Source of the DNA: Oscillospiraceae bacterium
GTDB taxonomy: Bacteria > Bacillota > Clostridia > Oscillospirales > CAG-272
Assembly: GCA_015065205.1 (NCBI GenBank)
Contig: SVQS01000058.1
Coordinates: 1-10,082, forward strand
Reading direction: 5' to 3'
DNA: 10,082 nt
Shown: piece after piece, positions 1 to 6,980 of the stretch
How positions within the stretch are numbered: position 1 is the first letter of the stretch
Layout: every line of letters begins with the position of its first letter
The notes under the pieces: generated by a model
Told to the model about the DNA's origin: nothing
The model's input: the letters and a program-made list of their open reading frames with translations, nothing else
Databases searched by the model: none
Made by a program: the position numbers and the translations under genes

Positions 1-641
1 CCTACGATACCGGTATCAGTTTGACCGACCTCGATAAGATCACAAAGCACTTCACACCTTTGCGTGAAAAGTATCTCGCAAGTGGCTTACTCAATCCTAA
101 GGCACTTAAGGTTGACGTTAACGCGCTTGTATATCAGGTTCCCGGCGGAATGCTTTCCAATTTGATGAGCCAGCTTGCACAGGCAGGCAAGTCCGATAAG
201 CTGACCGAGGTTTTGGAAGAAGTTCCGCGCGTACGCGCAGACGTCGGTTATCCTCCGCTCGTAACGCCTTCTTCCCAAATTGTTGGTACGCAGGCAGTAT
301 TCAACGTCATTATGGGTGAAAGATATAAGACCGTTACCAAGGAATTTAAGGGCATCGTTCGCGGTGACTACGGTAAAACGCCTGTTGCCATCGATCCTGC
401 TTTTGTCAAGAAGATCATCGGCAACGAGAAGCCCATTGATTACCGTCCCGCAGATGCACTCAAGCCCGAGCTTGAGCAGCTCCGTAGTGAGATCGCACAG
501 TATCTCGAGCAGGATGAGGACGTTCTTTCCTACGCACTCTTCCCGGAGGTATCCAAAAAGTTCTTTGAGTACCGCAAGGCGAAAAAATACGGTATTGATA
601 CCGAGCACGCCGACAAGGCAAACGGCATCCATTCCATTTAA
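1..641 (+). CDS. oadA: Pyruvate carboxylase subunit B / oxaloacetate decarboxylase alpha subunit (carboxyltransferase), 3' part
   Basis: Only the C-terminal ~212 residues are present. The open frame enters at base 3 (residues YDTGISLTDL) and the true start lies before the window. The family transfers a carboxyl group between biotin and pyruvate/oxaloacetate, in a pyruvate carboxylase or in the Na+-pumping oxaloacetate decarboxylase. The visible part is the conserved PYC/OADA region after the TIM barrel: YDTG, then QVPGGMLSNL at about bases 135-164, then VRADVGYPPLVTPSSQIVGT. The protein ends in HADKANGIHSI with a TAA stop. There is no biotinyl-lysine domain (no MKM motif), so the biotin carrier is probably a separate polypeptide, as in many Clostridia. 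Whether the enzyme acts as a soluble carboxylase or a membrane decarboxylase depends on upstream genes not seen here. Codons are GC-richer than in the central genes. Family call is confident; subtype is not. Confidence 0.93.
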   Translation, partial: YDTGISLTDLDKITKHFTPLREKYLASGLLNPKALKVDVNALVYQVPGGMLSNLMSQLAQAGKSDKLTEVLEEVPRVRADVGYPPLVTPSSQIVGTQAVFNVIMGERYKTVTKEFKGIVRGDYGKTPVAIDPAFVKKIIGNEKPIDYRPADALKPELEQLRSEIAQYLEQDEDVLSYALFPEVSKKFFEYRKAKKYGIDTEHADKANGIHSI

Positions 642-657
642 TTAGAAAAAATCCCAT

Positions 658-706
658 AAATGGGCACGTCCATCTGCGAGTTTCTTCCCGATAGCGTGCC
701 CATTTT
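658..706 (+). terminator. Terminator-like hairpin after the carboxyltransferase gene
   Basis: An 11-bp perfect inverted repeat, AAATGGGCACG (658-668) and CGTGCCCATTT (695-705), starts 16 bases after the stop. The right arm runs into a short T tract (703-706). The loop is long (26 nt) and the T tract is weak, so termination is likely but probably incomplete. Confidence 0.6.
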
Positions 707-734
707 GCCACCTTATAAAATCCCATTTTATAAA
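705..734 (+). promoter_or_regulatory. Weak candidate promoter for the glutaminase-family gene
   Basis: TTGCCA (705-710) is followed after 18 bp by TATAAA (729-734). This puts transcription start near 741, just before the Shine-Dalgarno site, so the leader would be very short. The alternative is read-through from upstream past the hairpin at 658-706. Confidence 0.3.
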
Positions 735-754
735 AGGGAAAGAGGAGAAAGATT

Positions 755-2695
755 ATGAATCAAAACAATAAATTCCGCCCTACAGCGATTCCGCTCGTGG
801 CGAACGACCCTTATTTCAGCATTTGGAGCTTTACCGACAACCTCACCGATGACCATACTCGCCATTGGACAGGCATGCTGCAATCGATGTTCGGCTTTAT
901 CACCATCGATGGTAAAAAGTATCGCTTTATGGGAAAGACGGCTGTCACCGATCGCTATTTTCCCGAGGGAAGAGCACTCGAACAAACAGATGTCACCGTC
1001 AATCCCACATCCACTGTTTATACCTTTTCGCATCCCACGTGCGAGTTGCGCGTCACTTTCCTAACGCCCCTGCTTCTTGACAGACCCGAGGTGTTCTCGC
1101 GCCCCGTTTCTTATATTTTCTACGATATTACACCGCGCGAGGAAGGGCATACTTTTAGCGTATATTTTGATGCCGCATCCTACCTTTGCGGTGATGGCTA
1201 TTACGTTAAGCAAATGGATTGCTTTTCAGAAGAAGGACACGTTTGGATGGGCAACCACGAGCAAAAGCCGCTGAACCGCTCAGGAGACGATGCACGCATC
1301 GATTGGGGATACTTGCACCTCGTGCATCCCAATGCAAGCCTTGGTGTGCTGAACAACCGCATTTCCGAGTTCACTGTTCGTCCGTGGCATAGTGATGCTG
1401 ACCTCTCTCAGCCCGTCAAATTCTACACCGTTCCGCTGCTGCGCGCAACGTCCGATAAACTTTCCGACGTTTTCGTTCTTGCCTACGATGATATCAAATC
1501 CATTCAGTATTTCCACCGCGATATTGACGCTTATTATAAGAGCGTTTACGGTGATTTTGATACTATGCTCAAAACTGCCGTTGCCGATGCTTGGAAACTG
1601 CGCGAGGAATGTGCAAAATTTGATGCTGAGCTTATTGCAAAAATGGAGAAAATTTCTCCAGAATATGCGCGTCTTGGCGCTCTTGCTTACCGCCAAACCA
1701 TTGCGGCACACAAACTCTGTGAGATCAACGGCAAGATGATGTTCTTCTCCAAGGAGAATTTCTCCAACGGATGTATGGCAACGCTCGACGTTACCTATCC
1801 GTCTATTCCGCTTTATCTTATTTACAACCCCGAGCTTGTGCGTGGCATGATGCGCCCCATTTTTGATTACGCAAAGAGTGAAGCTTGGCTCTATCCGTTC
1901 GCTCCCCACGATTGCGGACAGTATCCGCTTTGCAACGGTCAGGTTTATGGTAATAACGAGCTCAAATACCAAATGCCTGTTGAGGAGTGCGGCAATGCCA
2001 TTCTCACTGTAGCAGCCGCAACGCGCGCTGACGGTGACCGAACCTTGGCAGAGGAAAACAAAGATATTCTGCAGGCGTGGGCAGACTACCTTGTGGAATA
2101 CGGCTACAACCCCGAAAATCAGCTTTGTACTGATGATTTTGCAGGTCACCTCGCGCAGAACTGCAACCTCAGCATCAAAGCCATCGTGGCACTTGGTGCA
2201 TTCGGTCAGCTGTTTGGGGAAGAGAAGTACACAAAGATTGCCCATGATATGGTTGCACGTTGGAAGATCGAAGCCAAAAAGCAAAATGGAAATGGTTGGA
2301 GACTTACCTTCGACCGAGACGACACCTGGAGTATGAAGTACAATATGGTTTGGGATCGTCTCCTTGGACTTGGACTCTTTGGCGAGGACGTTGCACGCGA
2401 AGAAATCTCGGTTTATACCGAAAAAATGAACACGTACGGTGTGCCGCTTGACTCTCGTGCCAACTACACCAAGCTTGACTGGATGGCTTGGACGACCGTT
2501 ATGGCTGACGTACCCGAATATACAAAAGCCGTTTATGAGTCAATGACCAATATGACGCGCGACTCTGTCGATCGCGTTCCTCTTACCGACTGGTACGATA
2601 CCGTAAGCGCCCGTCAAATCGGCTTCCAAGCGCGCTCGGTTCTTGGCGGATTTTTCATCAATCTGCTCTTGGAGCATCCAAATTTTGATGCTTGA
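755..2695 (+). CDS. Glutaminase (GtaA)-family protein with DUF4964/DUF5127/DUF4965/DUF1793 domains
   Basis: 646 aa, with AGGAG at 743-747 seven bases before the ATG. There is no signal peptide, so the protein is probably cytoplasmic. The N-terminus (about residues 8-60: RPTAIPLVANDPYFSIWSF, HWTGMLQSMFGFITIDGK) matches the DUF4964 region of the GtaA family. A beta-rich DUF5127-like part follows (~75-280), then a helical six-hairpin-type region carrying the family motifs PHDCGQYP (384-391) and MPVEECGN (407-414), then DUF1793-like sequence to the C-terminus (WTTVMADVP, LTDWYDT, FQARSVLGGFF). The founding member is the fungal glutaminase GtaA, which releases ammonia from glutamine. The fold resembles glycoside hydrolases, and bacterial members are mostly untested, so a carbohydrate substrate remains possible. 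It seems to be a single-gene unit, convergent with the acyltransferase gene and ended by the strong terminator at 2805-2857. Confidence 0.87.
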   Translation: MNQNNKFRPTAIPLVANDPYFSIWSFTDNLTDDHTRHWTGMLQSMFGFITIDGKKYRFMGKTAVTDRYFPEGRALEQTDVTVNPTSTVYTFSHPTCELRVTFLTPLLLDRPEVFSRPVSYIFYDITPREEGHTFSVYFDAASYLCGDGYYVKQMDCFSEEGHVWMGNHEQKPLNRSGDDARIDWGYLHLVHPNASLGVLNNRISEFTVRPWHSDADLSQPVKFYTVPLLRATSDKLSDVFVLAYDDIKSIQYFHRDIDAYYKSVYGDFDTMLKTAVADAWKLREECAKFDAELIAKMEKISPEYARLGALAYRQTIAAHKLCEINGKMMFFSKENFSNGCMATLDVTYPSIPLYLIYNPELVRGMMRPIFDYAKSEAWLYPFAPHDCGQYPLCNGQVYGNNELKYQMPVEECGNAILTVAAATRADGDRTLAEENKDILQAWADYLVEYGYNPENQLCTDDFAGHLAQNCNLSIKAIVALGAFGQLFGEEKYTKIAHDMVARWKIEAKKQNGNGWRLTFDRDDTWSMKYNMVWDRLLGLGLFGEDVAREEISVYTEKMNTYGVPLDSRANYTKLDWMAWTTVMADVPEYTKAVYESMTNMTRDSVDRVPLTDWYDTVSARQIGFQARSVLGGFFINLLLEHPNFDA

Positions 2696-2799
2696 TACAC
2701 GCGTGCAACCTTTGGTTGATTGACAATGTTGGAGATTACAAGGTTTACAATATGACCGCATTTGTGCGTGCCATTGAGACCGATACTTTGGAACGGTAA
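2689..2799 (+). pseudogene. Possible C-terminal remnant of a coding sequence (36 codons)
   Basis: Between the glutaminase-family stop and the terminator, one frame stays open and ends in TAA at 2797-2799. It reads like the tail of a real protein: NLWLIDNVGDYKVYNMTAF, then VRAIETDTLER. An internal ATG at 2752 has GGAG at 2731-2734 but 17 bases away. It overlaps the end of the preceding gene by seven bases and has no start of its own. I do not recognise the family. A chance open frame is the main alternative. Confidence 0.2.
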
Positions 2800-2804
2800 C
2801 AAAG

Positions 2805-2857
2805 AAACGCGCTATGAACATCTGTAATCAAACAGAAGTTGATAGCGCGTTTTTTAT
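2805..2857 (+). terminator. Strong, probably bidirectional rho-independent terminator
   Basis: The arms AAACGCGCTAT (2805-2815) and ATAGCGCGTTT (2842-2852) pair perfectly. The loop folds further through AAC/GTT and TCTGT (2821-2825) with ACAGA (2832-2836), interrupted only by single opposed G-G and A-A mismatches. The plus strand continues as a T run (2850-2855). On the minus strand the tract after the stem is TTTCTTTGTT, weaker but usable. It lies between two convergent genes and probably serves both. Confidence 0.85.
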
Positions 2858-2886
2858 TATTTCTCAAACTTTTTCAAAAAGTGAAT

Positions 2887-3930
2887 TTATTTGGCAAGTT
2901 TCTTATTTCTCCATAATTTAACACGCGAGATGGAAAAGTCAATTGCGTATTGTACTGCATAAATCATAATTGCAACCTCAATAATGAATCCCGCATTGGT
3001 AAGAACCCAAAGATATTCGTGCTCGAGGTAAGGTTGCAGAACAATTGATGAATAATGAAGAAATAGATATACTCCGATGCATATCTTACCGAGGAAAAAT
3101 GTGAAAGGATTGTAATATGTATATTTTTGAGACACCAAAATGATAATGATGGCGGCAGAATAGGTTGCAAGCGGCTCATAGAACAAAAAGCCAACAATAA
3201 ATGCAGCAACCGATAAAAGCATACCGAATTTAAAATATTTACTGGCAATAGCGTTTATTTGATTATAAAAGGTAGCATAAATGCATCCAATGGCAAAAGC
3301 GGGCATTTCTCGTGTATACATTCCGCCATTGTCTGCAATGTGTGCCGCTACCCTGAAGCCTATCGAAACAAAAGCCATAATGAATGCGGCAATAATAAAT
3401 TTTTTGTCGGTTTTCAACTTACTGCAAATAAAGTACACAGCGGCGAAAATAATATAAAGCGCAATAATTGAAGCAATATACCACCCGTGGCGGTTGATAC
3501 GATTGAAGTTATTGAATAAATCAAGATTCAAAATTCGAAGCCACATATCAGCGGGTTCGTAAGCACCTCGCTGAAAGGAGAAATAGGTCAGGGCATTGAT
3601 AAAGATAGCAACCGCCCATATTTTTGGAATATGTACTAAAAGAAGTTTTCCGAGATACTTATTGCCGTGAACTTGATAAGAGCGGATAATTCCAAATGCT
3701 GATAAAAAGAAGAAAAGCCCCACGCCAACGCCGCCTGCGTGTTCACACACAAGCTCCTTCAATTCATCATTTTCCAAATCAAGGCCGAGGTTGTGTAGCA
3801 TAACATAAATGCAAAGAATTCCTTTAATACAGGTGGTGGATTTTGCATCCAAAATGTTCGCATCATCAATACGACGCGGTTTTAGTGCCAACATCGGCAA
3901 AAACAGTATCAAGGCAAAGAAAATGTACAT
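2887..3930 (-). CDS. Membrane acyltransferase, family 3 (Acyl_transf_3)
   Basis: 347 aa from the start chosen here. An in-frame ATG nine codons upstream (3957) has no Shine-Dalgarno site and would leave a leader of about 8 nt from the promoter at 3972-4000. The ATG at 3928-3930 has GGAGG at 3935-3939, though with short spacing. The protein is a polytopic membrane protein with about ten hydrophobic segments and a basic cytosolic tail (LWRNKKLAK). The first segment (FFALILFLPMLAL) is followed by K36-GILCIYVML-H46, which fits the conserved basic-residue/His pair of this family, and then GVGLFFFLSAFGIIRSY. Relatives move acetyl or other acyl groups onto envelope or exopolysaccharide sugars. The substrate is unknown. 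The gene stands alone, is divergent from the GH30 gene and is AT-rich. Family assignment is firm; the role in surface polysaccharide modification is inferred. Confidence 0.85.
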   Translation of the reverse strand: MYIFFALILFLPMLALKPRRIDDANILDAKSTTCIKGILCIYVMLHNLGLDLENDELKELVCEHAGGVGVGLFFFLSAFGIIRSYQVHGNKYLGKLLLVHIPKIWAVAIFINALTYFSFQRGAYEPADMWLRILNLDLFNNFNRINRHGWYIASIIALYIIFAAVYFICSKLKTDKKFIIAAFIMAFVSIGFRVAAHIADNGGMYTREMPAFAIGCIYATFYNQINAIASKYFKFGMLLSVAAFIVGFLFYEPLATYSAAIIIILVSQKYTYYNPFTFFLGKICIGVYLFLHYSSIVLQPYLEHEYLWVLTNAGFIIEVAIMIYAVQYAIDFSISRVKLWRNKKLAK

Positions 3931-3971
3931 ATAACCTCCAAAACGGATATCTATCAAAAATCATTTTTATA

Positions 3972-4000
3972 ATCATAACATAAAATGGGAATTTTGTCAA
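3972..4000 (-). promoter_or_regulatory. SigA-type promoter of the acyltransferase gene
   Basis: Read on the minus strand: TTGACA (4000-3995), a 17-bp spacer, then TATGAT (3977-3972), with TG one base upstream of the -10 (extended -10). Predicted start of transcription is near 3965, giving a leader of about 35 nt to the ATG at 3930 that contains the GGAGG site. Confidence 0.8.
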
Positions 4001-4009
4001 CTGTAGCTG

Positions 4010-4053
4010 TTTAAAAAGGGAGTTGGAAACATTTAAAAAGGGAGTTGGAAACA
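4010..4053. repeat. Exact 22-bp tandem direct repeat (two copies) between divergent promoters
   Basis: Copies at 4010-4031 and 4032-4053 are identical over 22 bp: a TTTAAAAA block followed by GGGAGTTGGAAACA. They abut with no spacer, so equivalent bases are 22 bp apart, close to two helical turns. Nine bases separate the array from the acyltransferase -35 box and eight from the GH30 -35 box. The position suits a dimeric or paired regulator acting on both promoters; that function is inferred. Confidence 0.75.
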
Positions 4054-4061
4054 CAAAAATA

Positions 4062-4090
4062 TTGACATTTTATTTTAAAAATGGTATAAT
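4062..4090 (+). promoter_or_regulatory. Consensus SigA promoter of the GH30 lipoprotein gene
   Basis: TTGACA (4062-4067), a 17-bp spacer, TATAAT (4085-4090), with TG at 4082-4083 forming an extended -10. Both hexamers are perfect. Transcription should start near 4097, giving a 45-nt leader with GAGAGG at 4131-4136 five bases before the ATG at 4142. Confidence 0.88.
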
Positions 4091-4141
4091 AAAGTGTTAA
4101 CTCTTTAATTAATAACTGTAATACTTATTTGAGAGGATAAA

Positions 4142-6349
4142 ATGCTTTTTCTAAAAAAATCGACATCTATATTGTTGGTGATTGTTTTACTCTTATCAAT
4201 GACTCTTGTAGCTTGTGGGAATCAGGATACAACAAACTTGATCTCCAATACAACTTCGCAAGATCCCCAGTCAACTACGCCTAAGGAGGAAAATAAAGTG
4301 ACAGCAATTGGATATGCCCAAGTATATGAAACAACTAGCAACAAATCAAGCTTGATGCAACAAAAAGACTCTGTTATCATCACCGCATTTGATGGAGAAG
4401 ATTCTTCTCACCAAACCGTTTACGTCGATTCTTCAAAGCGTTACCAGTCCTATATTGGCTACGGCGCATCTCTTACACATGCAAGTGCCTATTTGTTAAT
4501 GCAGGCCGATGAATCCACAAGAAATGAGATTTTAAACGAGCTTTTTTCGCGCGAAGGAGCAAATCTTTCTGTTGTTCGTATTCCCGTAGGCGCCAGTGAT
4601 TATATCCCTGGTAATACATATTTTACTTGTGATGATATGCCTGGCGGTCAAACCGATGTCACATTGTCACATTTTAATCTCGACCACGATGTCGATATTA
4701 TTGCTGTTGCTAAAGAAATAATTAAGATTAATCCAACGGTTACTTTTATGGCAAGCCCTTGGTCGGCTCCCGCTTGGATGAAGAGCAATCAAAGCCTGTT
4801 TGGCGGTGGACTTAGAACTGATATGTACGAGGTGTATGCCGATTATCTGCTCAAGTTTATTACCGAATACCAAAAAGAGGGCATTTTTATCAAATCTTTA
4901 ACGCTTGTAAATGAGCCAAGCGTAGGCAATCTCAGTTATCCCACAATGAATATGAGCGGTGAAGAAGCTGCTATTATTATATCCTATCTTGGTCCCAAAT
5001 TTGAAGCGCAGAATCTTAATGTCGATATTATAAGCTGGGATTATAACTATGGCTCTACTTATGCTTCGCGTGCCGATGCATATTTTGATGCGCTCTACCG
5101 CGAATATGCTCAAATAGCAGGAAAGTATTCCAATACCGTTGCTTTTCACGGTTACGACGGAGACGCCTATTGGAATTCCAAGAACAATTTTGGTATGAAG
5201 AGCGGTATTCAAAAGGTAACTCAAGAATACGGCAAGGCATCTATTATTACAGAAATTACAGAGAGTGATGTTTCCTATGATTTTGCCAACAACCTCAGTT
5301 GGGCTTGCCAAAATATTGTTATTTCTCCTTGTGCCGTACAGAATGACGGCGAGGGAAATAGTTGGAACGGTTGCGGCGGTGCACTTTATTGGAATCTTGT
5401 TCTGGATAGCAACGGTCAGCCATCTCCTGCAGACCACGGTGCTTGTTTTGGTGTCATTTCACTTGATTCACAAATTCAAAACGGTGTTACAAATTATCGT
5501 TACTCCAAATCCTCTGCTTACTACGCAATGGCACATGTATCCAAATTTTTATATGATGTAGATGGTGTTGGTTGTTATGCCATTGATGCGACCACCAAGA
5601 GTAGCAACCTTTCGGTTTTGGCATTTGCTCGCAATGATGGTGCAGTAGTTGTTGCTGTTCTTAATGCCAATAGCAACTACACGCAGGCAGTTGATATTGT
5701 GATTGATGGCAGAAAAATCAGCTACGATATACAGCCTCAAAGTCTTGTTACTTTTATAGATAGCAAAGAAACACAACTCTCGTATTCTACATATCACTTT
5801 TCGAATGTGCAAATGAGACAAACGAGCGTTACTGGTTATCAATTTGATTTTTCGGTTGATTGCGGTAGTGATGATGTTCAAGTTTATTTAACAGAGCATA
5901 CTTTTGTATCTTCGTCCGACATTGCCAAGGTAGTTACAAAAAAAGTGTCAGGCCAAACCACAAACTTTTCTTTTGCGGCGGATCTTGAACTTGGCGTAGA
6001 ATATTTTCTTTGGGTAGTAGGTCAAGAAAAGGAAGTGGTGCTTCCCATATCCCGTCCTTATGTGAGTCCTTATTTTGAAAAAGAAGCGTCAGGAACAGCT
6101 GTGCTGTATTTTGAGTTTGCAAACAACGTATCGCATAGTTCTTTCTGTGACCCTAAAGGAAATGCAGTATATGAGAGCAATTCAGAGTTCTTTGATAGCG
6201 CAGCAACACCGATTGTAATGCGACTTTCTCCCTCGACAAGAGGCTACAGATACCGATATAGCCCTGACAAATACTATTATGTGGTTTTAACTGCAAAAAA
6301 CGGTCTTCTCAAAATAATCTCGCTTCCTATGACACTTCCTCAGGAGTAA
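4142..6349 (+). CDS. GH30-family glycoside hydrolase, surface lipoprotein
   Basis: 735 aa. Signal peptide: basic KK at 5-6, hydrophobic core 9-21, lipobox LVAC with Cys25 as lipidation site, then a Ser/Thr/Asn/Gln-rich tether (~26-55). The catalytic barrel (~90-470) carries GH30 signatures: IGYGASLTHASAYLL, LSVVRIPVGASDY, MASPWSAPAWMKSN (203-216), VNEPS with probable acid/base E258, and IITEIT with probable nucleophile E371. GH30 are retaining beta-glycosidases with varied activities (beta-glucosylceramidase, beta-1,6-glucanase, xylanase, fucosidase, xylosidase); the substrate here cannot be read from sequence. A beta-rich side domain (~470-540) is usual for the family. The final ~195 residues look like one or two additional beta-sandwich modules (perhaps Fn3- or carbohydrate-binding-like), which I do not recognise. 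The protein probably sits on the outer face of the membrane, cutting host or microbial glycans. Confidence 0.9.
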   Translation: MLFLKKSTSILLVIVLLLSMTLVACGNQDTTNLISNTTSQDPQSTTPKEENKVTAIGYAQVYETTSNKSSLMQQKDSVIITAFDGEDSSHQTVYVDSSKRYQSYIGYGASLTHASAYLLMQADESTRNEILNELFSREGANLSVVRIPVGASDYIPGNTYFTCDDMPGGQTDVTLSHFNLDHDVDIIAVAKEIIKINPTVTFMASPWSAPAWMKSNQSLFGGGLRTDMYEVYADYLLKFITEYQKEGIFIKSLTLVNEPSVGNLSYPTMNMSGEEAAIIISYLGPKFEAQNLNVDIISWDYNYGSTYASRADAYFDALYREYAQIAGKYSNTVAFHGYDGDAYWNSKNNFGMKSGIQKVTQEYGKASIITEITESDVSYDFANNLSWACQNIVISPCAVQNDGEGNSWNGCGGALYWNLVLDSNGQPSPADHGACFGVISLDSQIQNGVTNYRYSKSSAYYAMAHVSKFLYDVDGVGCYAIDATTKSSNLSVLAFARNDGAVVVAVLNANSNYTQAVDIVIDGRKISYDIQPQSLVTFIDSKETQLSYSTYHFSNVQMRQTSVTGYQFDFSVDCGSDDVQVYLTEHTFVSSSDIAKVVTKKVSGQTTNFSFAADLELGVEYFLWVVGQEKEVVLPISRPYVSPYFEKEASGTAVLYFEFANNVSHSSFCDPKGNAVYESNSEFFDSAATPIVMRLSPSTRGYRYRYSPDKYYYVVLTAKNGLLKIISLPMTLPQE

Positions 6350-6374
6350 AGAAGATAGAGAGAATCAGAACTCA

Positions 6375-6444
6375 AACGCGCTTCAAATGCAGTGAAATGC
6401 GAAACAAACAGTGGCGCGTTATGCTCGTTTTCAAAAAACGAGCA
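6375..6444 (+). terminator. Two tandem hairpins downstream of the GH30 gene
   Basis: First: AACGCGC (6375-6381) with GCGCGTT (6414-6420), with a smaller TTCA/TGAA stem inside. Second: TGCTCGTTTT (6422-6431) with AAAACGAGCA (6435-6444), a 10-bp perfect stem with a 3-nt loop. Neither is followed by a proper T run, so they may protect the mRNA 3' end or act with the T-bearing hairpin at 6469-6511. Confidence 0.4.
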
Positions 6445-6468
6445 GGAGTTGATATCATAATTTTCATG

Positions 6469-6511
6469 CATAAAGCAAAAGGGGTTGCGAAGCAACCCCT
6501 TTTGCTTTATG
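6469..6511 (-). terminator. 20-bp perfect hairpin terminator of ssrA, probably bidirectional
   Basis: Arms 6469-6488 and 6492-6511 pair perfectly around a 3-nt loop. The core GGGGTTGC/GCAACCCC is flanked by A4 on one side and T4 on the other, so either strand ends the GC stem with a T tract. It can stop tmRNA transcription (minus) and GH30 read-through (plus). Its outer two pairs overlap the tmRNA 3' CCA. Confidence 0.85.
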
Positions 6512-6900
6512 GTGGAAGTGAGGGGAATCGAACCCCTGTCCGAAAACCCATCCACACGACCTTCTTCGTGGACAGTCTGTTATTTGAATTTCCCGTCAGG
6601 CGGCGCGAACAGACACGCTCTGCCATCAGGTAGCCCTTTTATGCATGATCGGTTCAAGTGCGAACAGCCGATGCACGTGCACCACTCAAATGACGCTCAG
6701 TCCGAAGCCGTGGTACTCATCGGAGGAACGGGTGACCCGCAGGTCACAGCACTGCCATCTTTACGCTAAAGCGCAAAGATTAGGCAGCCATAGCAACAGT
6801 ATTGTTGTCGTTTATTTTTAAAGTTTGGGCAGTTTACGAGATTACCCGGCTCGCCACGCTTATCGTGTTTCAGAATCCCCGTCGAAACCATTGCACCCCC
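6510..6900 (-). ncRNA. ssrA: Transfer-messenger RNA (tmRNA), trans-translation
   Basis: 391 nt, one-piece form. Read on the minus strand, the 5' end GGGGGUG (6900-6894) pairs with CACUUCC before the encoded ACCA, allowing two G-U pairs. The tRNA-like T arm GGGGTTCGATTCCCC and the 5' block ATGGTTTCGACGGGGATTCT are typical. An H-type pseudoknot (PK1) is visible as interleaved CGAG (6853-6850)/CTCG (6840-6837) and GGG (6847-6845)/CCC (6829-6827). The reading frame (6815-6780) gives INDNNTVAMAA followed by TAA; with the alanine carried by tmRNA the tag is A-INDNNTVAMAA. Its MAA end fits ClpXP-type recognition. The stop runs into a hairpin (6780-6757), the usual helix 5. The RNA rescues stalled ribosomes with SmpB and tags the products for proteolysis. 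The resume codon ATA is unusual. Confidence 0.96.
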
Positions 6901-6917
6901 ATTTGGTGTGCCTATTT

Positions 6918-6946
6918 ATTATACAGCATTTTGGGTTGTTTGTCAA
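6918..6946 (-). promoter_or_regulatory. Consensus SigA promoter of ssrA
   Basis: On the minus strand, TTGACA (6946-6941), a 17-bp spacer and TATAAT (6923-6918), both perfect. The -10 ends 17 bases before the mature tmRNA 5' end, so a precursor leader of about ten nucleotides must be trimmed, probably by RNase P. Confidence 0.9.
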
Positions 6947-6980
6947 CTGTTCTTTATCGCAAAAAGCTGCAAGAATATCC

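Noticed and set aside
87..632. 181-codon minus-strand frame over the carboxyltransferase gene
   Set aside because: Mirror of a strongly coding plus-strand frame; the peptide has low-complexity Leu/Cys content and no family features.
1280..2284. 334-codon open frame on the minus strand, antisense to the glutaminase-family gene
   Set aside because: Its product is Cys/Ile/Val-rich with no recognisable motif and no ribosome binding site; the plus-strand frame has clear family motifs and a good Shine-Dalgarno site.
4010..4053. The 22-bp repeat as a minimal CRISPR array
   Set aside because: The two copies abut with no spacer, the unit is too short, and no cas gene is present; a regulatory or simple tandem repeat fits better.
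4097..4141. A riboswitch or leader RNA before the GH30 gene
   Set aside because: The leader is only about 45 nt, AT-rich, and has no convincing stem or terminator/antiterminator pair.
4898..5437. 179-codon minus-strand frame within the GH30 gene
   Set aside because: It covers the catalytic barrel, including the region of E371 in the real frame, and has no start signal or recognisable domain.
6350..6509. A mobile-element attachment site at the 3' end of ssrA
   Set aside because: I saw no duplicated fragment of the tmRNA 3' end and no integrase in the window; the inverted repeats are explained as terminators.
6510..6545. A possible separate tRNA gene from the T-arm-like GGGGTTCGATTCCCC and CCA
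   Set aside because: No anticodon arm follows at tRNA distance; the partner acceptor strand is at 6894-6900, as in tmRNA.
6397..6769. Overlapping plus-strand frames (78 and 94 codons) across the ssrA region
   Set aside because: They read the antisense of tmRNA; phrases such as GGSEGNRTPVRKP are a familiar artefact of translating tRNA-like 3' ends.
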